A stretch of 64,000 nt of DNA, taken from assembly GCF_963667685.1 (NCBI RefSeq), contig NZ_OY763930.1, positions 1,905,501 to 1,969,500 of the forward strand. The letters are read 5' to 3'. Origin of the DNA: Maridesulfovibrio sp. (GTDB lineage: Bacteria; Desulfobacterota; Desulfovibrionia; Desulfovibrionales; Desulfovibrionaceae). Positions 53,962 through 62,778 of the stretch are shown piece by piece; the stretch's first letter is position 1, and each line of letters starts with the position of its first letter. A program made the translations under genes and the position numbers. The notes under the pieces are model-generated. The model made no database searches, was not told the DNA's origin, and saw nothing but the letters and a program-made list of their open reading frames with translations.

Positions 53962-54999
53962 TTAATTGTTTTCAGGTGCTGCCTTGTAATTGCGGAACCT
54001 GTACTCGGTTGAATGATGGTATCTTTCTCCGGGATTCAGGATCACGGAGGGAAATTCTTTTCGGTTGACCGCATCGGGATAGCCCATAGGTTCAATGCAC
54101 AGACCGCAGCGTGGACCGTAGTTGCGGCCATTTTTGCCGCTGGTACCTTTTGCCATCCCATCCGCAGTGTATAGCTGCAACCCAGGCTGGTTGGTGTGTA
54201 GTTCCATTTCAAGACCGGATTCATTGCAGCGGGCAACAGCAGCCGGGACAAGCGGACTTTCTTCATTGTCGAGAATGAAATAACGGTCCTGCGGAGTCTT
54301 TCCCAGCGGAGTGAAAGCTGTGAAGTCGGCTTCACTGCCGCAGAGGTCGATGATTTGTCCGTCGGGGATGAGAGAATCGTTTAGTTGCGGGGATTTTGCA
54401 GATAAAATTTTCAGTTCGTGTCCGTCGATCCGTTGTCCATCTCCGTTCAGATTGAAATAGGGATGGGATGTTAAGTTCAGCGGGGTTGGGCTGTCGCATT
54501 CCGCGCTGTGGATAATTGAAAGGGTTGTGCCGCTTAAAGTGAAAGTGGTTTCAATGCGTACATTGCCGGGATATCCGCCCATGCCGTCTTTACAGTGCAG
54601 CTCAAAAGTCAGTGAAGGAGAATTGCTCTCATCATTCAGTGCCAGAACTTCCCAGTTACGGCGGTTGAAACCGTATTTGCCGCCATGGAGGTGATTATTA
54701 CCTTCGTTGCGGTCCAGTTGATATTTCCGCCCGTCCAGCTCAAAAGCGGCGTTTGAAATTCGGCCGGCAACCCGGCCTACAGTTGCTCCCATATAGTTCC
54801 CATCCGTCATGTATTCTTCAAGGGAATCGTAACCGAGCACCACGTCCACCAACCTGTCGGCTGCGGGAATTTCCAGTCCGATGAGGGCTGCTCCGTAAGT
54901 GGATATGCGGACTTTGCATCCGGAGCTGTTCTCCATAGTGAATAGCAGGACATCCTCTCTATAAGGAGTTCGACCCCATGGCTTGGTATTTATGGACAT
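53962..54999 (-). CDS. galM: Aldose 1-epimerase (galactose mutarotase)
   Basis: This 345-residue protein has the GalM motifs: NHLHGGKYGFNRRNWEV (catalytic His region), NLTSHPYFNLNGDG and GLCIEPMGYPDAVN with the catalytic Glu. It converts beta- to alpha-galactose before GalK. The ATG overlaps the lacI stop (TAATG), indicating translational coupling. Confidence 0.93.
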   Translation of the reverse strand: MSINTKPWGRTPYREDVLLFTMENSSGCKVRISTYGAALIGLEIPAADRLVDVVLGYDSLEEYMTDGNYMGATVGRVAGRISNAAFELDGRKYQLDRNEGNNHLHGGKYGFNRRNWEVLALNDESNSPSLTFELHCKDGMGGYPGNVRIETTFTLSGTTLSIIHSAECDSPTPLNLTSHPYFNLNGDGQRIDGHELKILSAKSPQLNDSLIPDGQIIDLCGSEADFTAFTPLGKTPQDRYFILDNEESPLVPAAVARCNESGLEMELHTNQPGLQLYTADGMAKGTSGKNGRNYGPRCGLCIEPMGYPDAVNRKEFPSVILNPGERYHHSTEYRFRNYKAAPENN

Positions 55000-56021
55000 T
55001 ACATATTCTCCTTGTAGCTGGAACCTCGAATAAGCAATTCGGTTTCAAGCGTTATGGTTTCAGGATGGAAGTTATTTTTGTCTTTCAGCTGTTTGAGCAG
55101 GAGGGAGACTGCTGTCTTGCCCATTTCAAAAGCAGGCTGGGCCACGGAACTCAAGGCCGGTTCGATTAATGCCGACTCCGGGGAACCGGAAAAGCCGGCT
55201 AAAGCAACGTCTTCTGGAATACTCCAGCCTGCTTCGCGGAAACGGCAGAACGCGCCCACGGCCACAGGGTCGTTGATACACAGAACAGCGTCCGGTGGAT
55301 TGTCTATCTTGATATATTCTTCGGCCCCGGCCCGCCCGTTACTGCCCCGGCATCCGCCTATATTGATGTTCAGCTCCGGATAGAAGGGAATATTGTGGTT
55401 TTTCAGAGCCTGTAAATATCCGTTGAAGCGTAGACGGTTCATGGAAATTCCTTCGCGCCCGGCCAGAAATCCGATGCGTTTGTAACCCCGGTCGATGAGA
55501 TGCGAGGTCATTCTGTAAGCGGCCCGGAAGTCATCAATCACCACCTTGCCCGTATCCAGCTCGTCAACTACCCGATCGAACTGGACCAGCGGAATTCCTT
55601 GGCGCATTACCGAGCGCATATGTTCGTTGCTGGTGGTTTCAAGGGAGATTGCCATGATGATTCCAGCCACACGGTTGGCGGCCAGCGCTTTGGTGACCAT
55701 TATCTCACGGTTGAGTGTTTCGTTGGATTGGCAGACCATAATAATGTACCCGGCTTCATAGGCAACTTCTTCAATTCCGCTGATGACCGTGGCAAAAAAA
55801 TTATGTCTGATTTCAGGGACTATAACCCCGATGATTTTACTGCTCTGTTTCTTCAGACTTTGTGCGATGGGGTTGGGCTGGTAGCCGTATTTCTCAGCAG
55901 CTTTCACGACCAGCTTTTTTGTGCTGTCGCTGATGTCCGGGTGGTCGTGTAGGGCGCGGGAAACCGTTGATGCGGATATTCCGAGCTTGGCGGCAAGGTC
56001 TTTCAAAGTCATGTGCCCCAT
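54999..56021 (-). CDS. LacI/GalR-family regulator of the sugar operon
   Basis: This 340-residue, full-length LacI protein has helix-turn-helix TLKDLAAKLGISASTVSRAL, hinge region PNPIAQSLKKQSSKIIGVIV and an effector domain of the ribose-binding type. It is encoded inside the operon between galK and galM. The GCAAACG repeats downstream of the operon promoter contain a LacI-like dyad (GCAAACGTTTTC), making autoregulated repression likely. The inducer is presumably galactose or a related sugar. Confidence 0.93.
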   Translation of the reverse strand: MGHMTLKDLAAKLGISASTVSRALHDHPDISDSTKKLVVKAAEKYGYQPNPIAQSLKKQSSKIIGVIVPEIRHNFFATVISGIEEVAYEAGYIIMVCQSNETLNREIMVTKALAANRVAGIIMAISLETTSNEHMRSVMRQGIPLVQFDRVVDELDTGKVVIDDFRAAYRMTSHLIDRGYKRIGFLAGREGISMNRLRFNGYLQALKNHNIPFYPELNINIGGCRGSNGRAGAEEYIKIDNPPDAVLCINDPVAVGAFCRFREAGWSIPEDVALAGFSGSPESALIEPALSSVAQPAFEMGKTAVSLLLKQLKDKNNFHPETITLETELLIRGSSYKENM

Positions 56022-56022
56022 A

Positions 56023-57357
56023 TTACTCTCCAGACTTTGTTATGTGTTGCTGTTCAGGTGTAAGGTATTCATTACCCGGCTGACGGATGGAAAGTTCTAT
56101 GAGTGAATTTATCCCGAAGACCTTTTCCATGGCTTGGCAATACTGTTCGAAATCTGAATTATGTACGTAAGTCTGGATTGTCCCGGCAAAACCGCCGCCG
56201 TGCACTCGTCCCACTCCGCGTGTACCAAGTATCTGCTCTGTTAATGTCAGTGCCAGAGGAATAGGCTGTGTTTTAGGTGTATTGGGACTAAAACAGTTTT
56301 GCAGAAGATCACTGGAAGAGCGGCTGGATTCGGCTACAAGGCGCAGGAAGCGGGACATGTCCCCCGTGGTCAGTGCTTCTGCCTGCTGTAAGGCCCGGCG
56401 GTCTTCATTAATGAAATGGAAGAGTCGCAGTACGGCCCGGTCTCCGACTTTTGTGCGGATTAGGTCGATGTTTTCCAAAATTCTGTCCAAAGTCAGTCCT
56501 TTGGCTTGATCCTGTCCGCATAGTTTTGCGGCCTGAGACATTTCAGCAGGAATTGCTGCGTAATCCGGGGTAAGGTCCGCGTGGCTCCCTCCGGTATTAA
56601 TGACACATAGCCGGTATCCGGTCCCGTAGAAACCTTTTCCTGCTTCATAATCAAATCCCGGTTGAACACTGGTGACGCCAGGTTGCTCAGGGTTATTGAA
56701 ATCTATTGATAGGATTCCTTCGAATGAACAGGCCATTTGGTCCATAAATCCGCAGGGCTTGCCGAAATGGATGTTCTCCGCCCGCTTGGCGATGCGGGCA
56801 ACTTCCAATGGACTGATTTTTCTCCCATTGTATAAATAGCTGAAGATCCGTCCGATCAGGACTTCAAAAGCAGCCGAAGAACTTAACCCGGCTCCGGCCG
56901 GGATTATGCTGTGCACGCACGCATTGAATCCGCCGACATTTAATCCAAGCTTACGAAACCCGTCTGCGACACCGCGCACAATGGCCGCGCTGGATTCTTT
57001 TTCTTCCACACGGGGGTGCGTATCTGAAATATCAACGCGAATGGGGTCGTAACCTTCTGAAATGATAGTCACCATGTTGTCTTTCGACTTGGAGAAATCG
57101 GCTAGACAGTCGAGGTTGACGGCAGCGGCCAGAACATGCCCGTGGTTGTGGTCGGTATGGTTTCCGCCAAGTTCAGTGCGACCGGGAGCACTGGCAAAGC
57201 AGATTTTCTGCCCATCGAATTGTTCAGACATACATTGCAGCAAGTCGCGCATGCGTTGTCGAGATTCCTCTATTCGGGATCCGGAGTGGATATGAGAGAA
57301 AACATGGTCGAACCCGCCTTGTTCCAGATAGTCCCGGTAAGCCGCTACGGAGTGCAT
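56023..57357 (-). CDS. galK: Galactokinase
   Basis: This 444-residue GHMP kinase has the galactokinase signature GRTELGGNHTDHNHG, the ATP loop PAGAGLSSSAAFEV and the C-terminal GRVHGGGFAGTIQTYV. It phosphorylates galactose to galactose 1-phosphate. The frame is open back to 57594, but that part overlaps galT in another frame; the ATG at 57357 lies one base after the galT stop and matches the family's N-terminus. Leloir partner of GalT; no galE is in the window. Confidence 0.94.
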   Translation of the reverse strand: MHSVAAYRDYLEQGGFDHVFSHIHSGSRIEESRQRMRDLLQCMSEQFDGQKICFASAPGRTELGGNHTDHNHGHVLAAAVNLDCLADFSKSKDNMVTIISEGYDPIRVDISDTHPRVEEKESSAAIVRGVADGFRKLGLNVGGFNACVHSIIPAGAGLSSSAAFEVLIGRIFSYLYNGRKISPLEVARIAKRAENIHFGKPCGFMDQMACSFEGILSIDFNNPEQPGVTSVQPGFDYEAGKGFYGTGYRLCVINTGGSHADLTPDYAAIPAEMSQAAKLCGQDQAKGLTLDRILENIDLIRTKVGDRAVLRLFHFINEDRRALQQAEALTTGDMSRFLRLVAESSRSSSDLLQNCFSPNTPKTQPIPLALTLTEQILGTRGVGRVHGGGFAGTIQTYVHNSDFEQYCQAMEKVFGINSLIELSIRQPGNEYLTPEQQHITKSGE

Positions 57358-57358
57358 A

Positions 57359-58405
57359 TTAAACCTCCCGGTCCATAAAATGGATTTCGGAAAGTTCCCG
57401 CAGTCGCTCGGCACTCTGTTCAGCTGTGATGTCCCGCTGCGGCATTCCCAGCATTTCAAAGCCGACCATGAATTTTTTGACCGTGGCTGATCGCAGTAGA
57501 GGCGGGTAGTAATGGATATGCCAGTGCCAGTGATCATTTTCGTTTTGTGTGGGCCGCTGATGGATGCCCATGGAGTAGGGGAAGGAAGTCTCAAAAAGAT
57601 TATCGTAGCGGATGCCCATGCGGATCAGTGCATTGGCGAGGTCGTCACGCTGGGCAGGAGTCATATCAGTGATGGCTCCCATGTGGGTTTTGGGCATGAG
57701 CATGGTCTCAAAAGGCCAGACCGCCCAGAAGGGCACAAGGGCAATGAAAGATCCGTTTTCAAAAATTATTCGCTCTTTGTTTTTTAATTCCCGTTCCATA
57801 TAGCGGCAGAGCAGACATTTGCCTTTTGTTTCAAGATATCCGAGCTGGCGTTTGTCTTCAGCTTCCGGGATTACCGGTACGGATCGCGTTGCCCATATCT
57901 GACCGTGGGGATGGGGATTGGAGCAGCCCATGATGTCGCCGCGGTTTTCGAAAATCTGCACATAGCCGATGTCTTCACGTGTGCCGAGTTCTGCATACTG
58001 ATCACACCATGCATCAACAATCTTGCGAACATTTTCCAGCTTCATGCGCGATATGGTCAGGTCATGTCGCGGTGAAAAGCAGACAACACGGCAGAGACCA
58101 CTTTCAGGTGCGATTTTAAAAAGATCATCGTGATCACTTGAGGGAGATACTGAATCCGGAAGCAGGGCCGGGAAATCGTTATCGAAAATAAAAACGTCGG
58201 AATAATCGGGATTGGCCACGCCCTGATTACGGGTGTTTCCGGGGCAGAGATAACATCTGGCTTCGTAAGGCGGGAGAATGTTGGCGGTCTTTTTTTCCTG
58301 TTTGCCCTGCCACGGCCGTTTGGTCCGGTGCGGAGATACAAGGACCCATTCCCCGGTCAGAGGGTTGAACCTTTTATGAGGATATTCCTGAAATTCTTTG
58401 GTCAT
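57359..58405 (-). CDS. galT: Galactose-1-phosphate uridylyltransferase
   Basis: This 348-residue HIT-superfamily enzyme has the active-site motif CSNPHPHGQIW with the uridylylated His, a zinc-ligand pair CYLCPGN near residue 52, and the C-terminal HWHWHIHYYPPLLR. It exchanges UMP between UDP-glucose and galactose 1-phosphate. First gene of the operon, 75 bp downstream of a -10 element, with operator repeats between. Confidence 0.95.
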   Translation of the reverse strand: MTKEFQEYPHKRFNPLTGEWVLVSPHRTKRPWQGKQEKKTANILPPYEARCYLCPGNTRNQGVANPDYSDVFIFDNDFPALLPDSVSPSSDHDDLFKIAPESGLCRVVCFSPRHDLTISRMKLENVRKIVDAWCDQYAELGTREDIGYVQIFENRGDIMGCSNPHPHGQIWATRSVPVIPEAEDKRQLGYLETKGKCLLCRYMERELKNKERIIFENGSFIALVPFWAVWPFETMLMPKTHMGAITDMTPAQRDDLANALIRMGIRYDNLFETSFPYSMGIHQRPTQNENDHWHWHIHYYPPLLRSATVKKFMVGFEMLGMPQRDITAEQSAERLRELSEIHFMDREV

Positions 58406-58439
58406 TCTGCTCTCAGTACAGTTTGTTTTTCCGGGTCAT

Positions 58440-58475
58440 GCAAACGATTCTGCAAACGTAACCGCAAACGTTTTC
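58440..58475. promoter_or_regulatory. Three tandem GCAAACG operator repeats of the gal operon
   Basis: GCAAACG occurs at 58440, 58452 and 58464, exactly 12 bp apart. The last copy forms a LacI-type dyad with central ACGT (GCAAACGTTTTC). The array lies between the -10 element and galT, where a bound LacI-family protein would block transcription. Confidence 0.7.
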
Positions 58476-58479
58476 GGAA

Positions 58480-58508
58480 ATTGTGCCCAAACCTTTTTAT
58501 CTTGTCAA
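58480..58508 (-). promoter_or_regulatory. Promoter of the gal/sugar operon
   Basis: On the minus strand TTGACA (58508-58503), a 17-bp spacer and CACAAT (58485-58480) form a sigma-70-type promoter with consensus -35 and a good -10, reading into galT. Confidence 0.8.
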
Positions 58509-59046
58509 TAATCAGAGACAACGTTGCCTGCAATGTAAAATTTCCAGGTTGATTCAGGGGGGGACAGATCGGTAAGGAAGTTATTTCCAATGAGCATCTG
58601 CTCTAACTCTATGGGTGCTTTTGACGAAGCTAATAGCCGGAAAATATTGCCTATTGTACTGAAGTCTGAACTTACCTATGGTGGGTAGAATTAATCCGCG
58701 AAAATTATTTTCGTATTTTTCAAATAAGCGTGACATTTATTGATTTCATCCAAGCTCTAATTCGCTTTTCTTATTCTCGGCATGAATTCACTTTTGAAAA
58801 ATCAGATAAGCAGTGGGTTTATTGAGTAGAGGAGATGATCATTATAAAATGTTGGCAAAAAAATTTCCTGACAAGACTTTGATTTAACACGTGAAATTAA
58901 TAAATATTAATTTTTGTGAAGTTTTAATTAAGACGATGGGGATGTTTCGGGTTTTTCCTACGTATACAGTAGTAAGACTGCCCATGGAGGCAATCAGCCT
59001 GTAATGATGAAGGGAAAACATTAGGAAGCATTAAAAAAGACAGCGG
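58509..59046. other. AT-rich intergenic region, nothing further recognised
   Basis: Divergent region between the gal promoter and the ECF sigma gene. It is AT-rich, with no coding frame or RNA I can support. A promoter for the sigma gene must lie here but none is clear. Confidence 0.4.
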
Positions 59047-59631
59047 GTGATAGTTTTGAGTCTTGAACATAAATCAGTAATCAACATTATCAAAAAGTGT
59101 GTTGAAGGTGATAAGTCATCCTGGGATACTTTTGTAGAAAAATACTCCGGTATAATTTATTTCACAATCAACAATACATTGAAAAGCAAGCTTAGCTATT
59201 GCTCACAACATCATGTTGATGATATCTGCCAAAATGTTTTTTTGCGGCTTGTTCAGAATGATAGGAGTCTGTTAAGCCGTTATGATCCCGAGAAATCAAA
59301 AATTACAACATGGTTGATGGTTATAGCCAGAAGCGTAACAATGGATTTTTTGCGTAAGGGGGTATACTGTTTGGCCCCTTTGGACGATTTTATAGATGAG
59401 CTTGAAGCTCCTGCGGACCCGGTCAAGGAAGGATTGGATATCCCGGAGCAGCTTCTTTCACCCCGCCAGAAGCTTATAGTTAAGCTGTATTTTGAGGACG
59501 GGCTTGATATTTCAGAAATTTCCGAGTTCATCGGAATCAAGGAACAGTCGGTCAGAAGCGCTAAACACAAGGCCCTGACCAAATTGCGTTCTTATCATGG
59601 GATCAGCGGTGAGACATATGCGCTCATCTGA
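59047..59631 (+). CDS. ECF-type RNA polymerase sigma factor
   Basis: This 194-residue protein has sigma region 2 (VDDICQNVFLRLVQND, then PEKSKITTWLMVIARSVTMDFLRK) and region 4 (LSPRQKLIVKLYFEDGLDIS, EISEFIGIKEQSVRSAKHKAL). No region 1 or 3, so it is a group IV/ECF factor. The GTG start lacks a strong ribosome binding site, and TTG at 59056 is possible. The zinc-finger protein 170 bp downstream may be its anti-sigma factor. Confidence 0.88.
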   Translation: MIVLSLEHKSVINIIKKCVEGDKSSWDTFVEKYSGIIYFTINNTLKSKLSYCSQHHVDDICQNVFLRLVQNDRSLLSRYDPEKSKITTWLMVIARSVTMDFLRKGVYCLAPLDDFIDELEAPADPVKEGLDIPEQLLSPRQKLIVKLYFEDGLDISEISEFIGIKEQSVRSAKHKALTKLRSYHGISGETYALI

Positions 59632-59801
59632 TAGCGGAAGCATTCTAGTTCTTTTTTCAGGACTTGATTAAAAAAATAAATTAAATTTGTTTTTGTGGCT
59701 TACGCGAGGAGACTTGTATGCTGATCTGATAGTGTAAGGCTATCTAAGTCAACCCTGCCGGAACACGGATGGACCGGCAGAAAAACTACAAGAGGTGTTC
59801 C

Positions 59802-60113
59802 ATGGATGGAACCAAGAGAAATCTTTGCAGAGGTGAGAAGGACCTTCCTTTCGGCCCGACTCCCGAATGCCCTGAAATTGATGAGATATGCATGTATCTC
59901 GACGGTACTGCTTCCGAAGAACAGGTAAGCAGACTCGAAGCCCATCTGGTAGATTGTCTTGCCTGTCGGAAGGCGGTCATGGAGATGCGGCGCAACCTTA
60001 ACGGAGCGGTAGTCAGCCCTTTTGGCGGGCACTGCATTGATAAAGCCAAGGAGCTTGTTCAGGAAAAAGATTCTGATAATGACCAAGACCGGGAGTACAA
60101 GGCCATGGCGTGA
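59802..60113 (+). CDS. Small zinc-finger protein, possible anti-sigma factor
   Basis: This 103-residue soluble protein has the anti-sigma zinc-finger pattern: CMYLDGTASEEQVSRLEAHL followed by VDCLACRKA (H-x3-C-x2-C), typical of ZAS-domain anti-sigma factors. No membrane segment follows, so it would be cytoplasmic. Its location after an ECF sigma gene supports pairing, but the 170-bp gap leaves cotranscription open. The ATG at 59802 with AGAGGTG is preferred to the ATG at 59769. Confidence 0.7.
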   Translation: MDGTKRNLCRGEKDLPFGPTPECPEIDEICMYLDGTASEEQVSRLEAHLVDCLACRKAVMEMRRNLNGAVVSPFGGHCIDKAKELVQEKDSDNDQDREYKAMA

Positions 60114-60307
60114 TAGAAAGACCTCCCTAACCCACTTCCTCTCATGCCTGCACATCGGGAAACAGTAATCCCTTCATCAACTGTGACCTGCCTGCCTTGT
60201 TTTTTTGCCGACTCCCGACTGCCAGGCTGATTGCCTCCTGCGGCACACTGTCTTGTCCTGCGTTTTATGCGCCGGACTAAAACTGGTGTGCATAACAGGA
60301 GGAAATC

Positions 60308-60970
60308 ATGATCGACGCCAATACTTATTTAAATAGAGTAAACCAGAATTCCATACCCAAGCCGCCGAGCAAGGAGCTTGGAAAAGACGCGTTCCTTAAG
60401 CTTTTCGTTACTCAGCTTAATAATCAGGACCCCGTCAATCCCATGCAGGAAAAAGAACAGCTGGCCCAACTGGCCCAGTTCTCTTCCCTCGAAAGACTCA
60501 CTAACATTTCCGAAGCAATGGAAGGGTTGGTCGCGACTGTAAATACCGTAATAGGACTTACGTCCACTGGATATATCGGTAAAAAAGTCATGGCCAATGG
60601 CTTCAGTGTGTCCAAAAAAGGAGAGGAAACCTCTTCCGCATCCATTTCCCTGCCAGTCTCTTGCAAATCCGTCTACGTGGATATCTTCGATGAAAAAGGC
60701 GATCTGATCCGGTCCGAAGAAATGGGCAGCAGAGATGCCGGAGAATTCGATTACAAATGGGACGGCAAGGATGATGACGGCAAAGCAGCAGACGACGGAC
60801 AATACCGCATTGCTGTCCGTGCAGAAAACCCCGCAGGAAAAAAAGTACTCGCCAAAGTTGAAGTAACCGGAAAGGTCAAGGCCGTGAATACGGCTGGCGG
60901 CCAGCATGTTCTGGAGCTTGAAGACGGGCGTAAGGTTCTCTTGTCCAACGTGACAAGGGTTGCCGCATAA
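60308..60970 (+). CDS. flgD: Flagellar hook assembly protein FlgD
   Basis: This 220-residue hook-cap scaffold has the FlgD N-terminus (KDAFLKLFVTQLNNQDPVNP, then EQLAQLAQFSSLERL) and the FlgD-Ig-like segment DYKWDGKDDDGKAADDGQYR. It caps the growing hook outside the cell. Strong AGGAGG ribosome binding site. Followed 27 bp later by flgE. Confidence 0.95.
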   Translation: MIDANTYLNRVNQNSIPKPPSKELGKDAFLKLFVTQLNNQDPVNPMQEKEQLAQLAQFSSLERLTNISEAMEGLVATVNTVIGLTSTGYIGKKVMANGFSVSKKGEETSSASISLPVSCKSVYVDIFDEKGDLIRSEEMGSRDAGEFDYKWDGKDDDGKAADDGQYRIAVRAENPAGKKVLAKVEVTGKVKAVNTAGGQHVLELEDGRKVLLSNVTRVAA

Positions 60971-60997
60971 TCACTCTTTTACCGCAAGGAGATCAGC

Positions 60998-62587
60998 ATG
61001 GGCTTAAAAGGATCAATGTTTAACGGTATCAGTGGTATACGTGCTCACAGTCAGGCTATGAGCATCATCGGCAACAACCTCGCCAACGGCAGCACCATCG
61101 GTTTCAAAGGATCGCGCACTTCTTTTGAAGACACGTTCTACAGTGCAGTGAATACCGGGGCCGGGATCGGTCATTTGGGGCATGGCGTGGGGCTGGCTTC
61201 CATCTATGGCGATTTTCAGCAGGGGCCGTTCGAGCCTTCATCAGAAGCCACCAACGTGGCTATCGGCGGCAAAGGCTTTTTTACTGTTCGCCATCCTGAA
61301 ACAGACGCGACATACTACACCCGCGCCGGGAACTTTATTTTCAATAAGCAGGGCGTGCTTACTGATCCCCACGGCTATGTCGTACAGGGGTGGAAGGTCA
61401 ATCCCAATTCAGAAACCGGCGAACCGGACACCATCGGTACACCCACGGACATAGTGCTGGACCGTTTCCAGTCTCCGCCGGTGCGCACGTCCGAAATAGC
61501 CATGAGTGTAAACCTCAGCTCCAAAGCTGAGGATAAATGCGAAGTGTCCGGTCAGCCGTTTTTTTCATTGCATCAGACATGGGACGCCAACAACACTCCG
61601 CCTATTCCGGCGGACCGTTACGCATTCCAGAACACTATCAAAACATTTGATGAAAGCGGAACATCCCACGACCTGACCATTTATTTTGACCCGGTTAAAG
61701 AGGCCAGCGTGACTAAGGACGCTGCCGGGAACAGGGTCTACGAATTTATTGTCACCGTTCCCCCAGGAGAAGACGGAAGAACCATCAACGGCACTGCCTT
61801 GAAAACGTCATCTGCGGCCGGTCTGCTTATGACCGGGACCATGACTTTTAACCCCCGTGGGGAGATGATCGGCATGAGTGCTTTCTCTCTTAAGGACGGT
61901 GCAACCGGAAGTCTGAAAGACCTCAGCAACTGGACTCCCTCTCCAATGTCCGAGACCGGTAAACCTATTTTTACTGCAAACTTTCTGGGTAAGGCCGATG
62001 CAAACCTTGCCACAGATAAAGATGCCAACCCGATCACCCTAGATTTCGGGCTTACCAACGGTAGCAATCCGCCATCATGGTCATCGCCGACCCCTACGGA
62101 TGCTTCGGCTATAGGCTCAAATTTATCAAGCATACCGAACTTTACCAATCCCAGACGCAGTGCGTCCTATTCTACATCATACGATACCGGAAACGCGCGC
62201 AATTCCCAGTCTCAAGACGGTTATGGAGCAGGGTTCCTGCAGGCCGTGGAAGTGGACCGGGACGGTGTTGTCACCGGACGTTATTCCAACGGACAGGTCC
62301 TTGATCTGTACGTGTTGACTCTTGCCAACTTCAATAACCAGTACGGACTGCGCCGCGAAGGGGGAAACCTGTTTTCCCAGACCCGCGATTCCGGCCCGGC
62401 ATTGACCGGGCGCGCAGGAACCGGACCGCTAGGCTCCATCGCCTCCAACAAACTCGAACAGTCAAACGTTGATGTCGGAGATGAAATGGTGCGGATGATT
62501 ACCACTCAGCGCGGGTTTCAGGCCAACAGTAAAGTCATCACTACAGCTGATCAGTTGCTCGGCGAACTTATTCAATTGAAGAGATAA
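60998..62587 (+). CDS. flgE: Flagellar hook protein FlgE
   Basis: This 529-residue secreted hook subunit has the conserved rod/hook N-terminus (SMFNGISGIRAHSQAMSIIG, NNLANGSTIGFKGSRTSFED) and C-terminus (EMVRMITTQRGFQANSKVIT, TADQLLGELIQLKR) that pack as coiled coil in the hook, with a variable surface domain between. Good AAGGAG site. A dispersed intergenic repeat separates it from flgK. Confidence 0.95.
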   Translation: MGLKGSMFNGISGIRAHSQAMSIIGNNLANGSTIGFKGSRTSFEDTFYSAVNTGAGIGHLGHGVGLASIYGDFQQGPFEPSSEATNVAIGGKGFFTVRHPETDATYYTRAGNFIFNKQGVLTDPHGYVVQGWKVNPNSETGEPDTIGTPTDIVLDRFQSPPVRTSEIAMSVNLSSKAEDKCEVSGQPFFSLHQTWDANNTPPIPADRYAFQNTIKTFDESGTSHDLTIYFDPVKEASVTKDAAGNRVYEFIVTVPPGEDGRTINGTALKTSSAAGLLMTGTMTFNPRGEMIGMSAFSLKDGATGSLKDLSNWTPSPMSETGKPIFTANFLGKADANLATDKDANPITLDFGLTNGSNPPSWSSPTPTDASAIGSNLSSIPNFTNPRRSASYSTSYDTGNARNSQSQDGYGAGFLQAVEVDRDGVVTGRYSNGQVLDLYVLTLANFNNQYGLRREGGNLFSQTRDSGPALTGRAGTGPLGSIASNKLEQSNVDVGDEMVRMITTQRGFQANSKVITTADQLLGELIQLKR

Positions 62588-62593
62588 TTTGAT

Positions 62594-62775
62594 GCGCTAT
62601 GCGCGTTTGGATTGATTTGATTTCGCCTCCGGCGGCTTAAACCCTTTTGCAAAAGGGTTTAAGAATCCCAAAATATTTTATTTGGGCTTCGCCGTACGCC
62701 TGTTCAAAGACGTCTAAACGCGCTGGAAGTGGAGCTTATTAAAAAGTTCCACTTCCCCAGCCGCTGGAGGCTTTG
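62594..62775. repeat. Dispersed intergenic repeat, most complete copy
   Basis: Forward copy between flgE and flgK showing all modules in order: TGCGCTATGCGCG, TTTCGCCTCCGGCGGC, AAACCCTTTTGC / AAAAGGGTTT hairpin, AAGAATCCCAAAA, GGGCTTCGCCG, then a second half with GAAGTGGA ... TCCACTTCCCCAGCCG. Confidence 0.85.
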
Positions 62776-62778
62776 AAA

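Noticed and set aside
57358-57594. 79-residue N-terminal extension of galK
   Set aside because: It lies within galT in another frame, whereas the ATG at 57357 sits one base after the galT stop and fits the family start.
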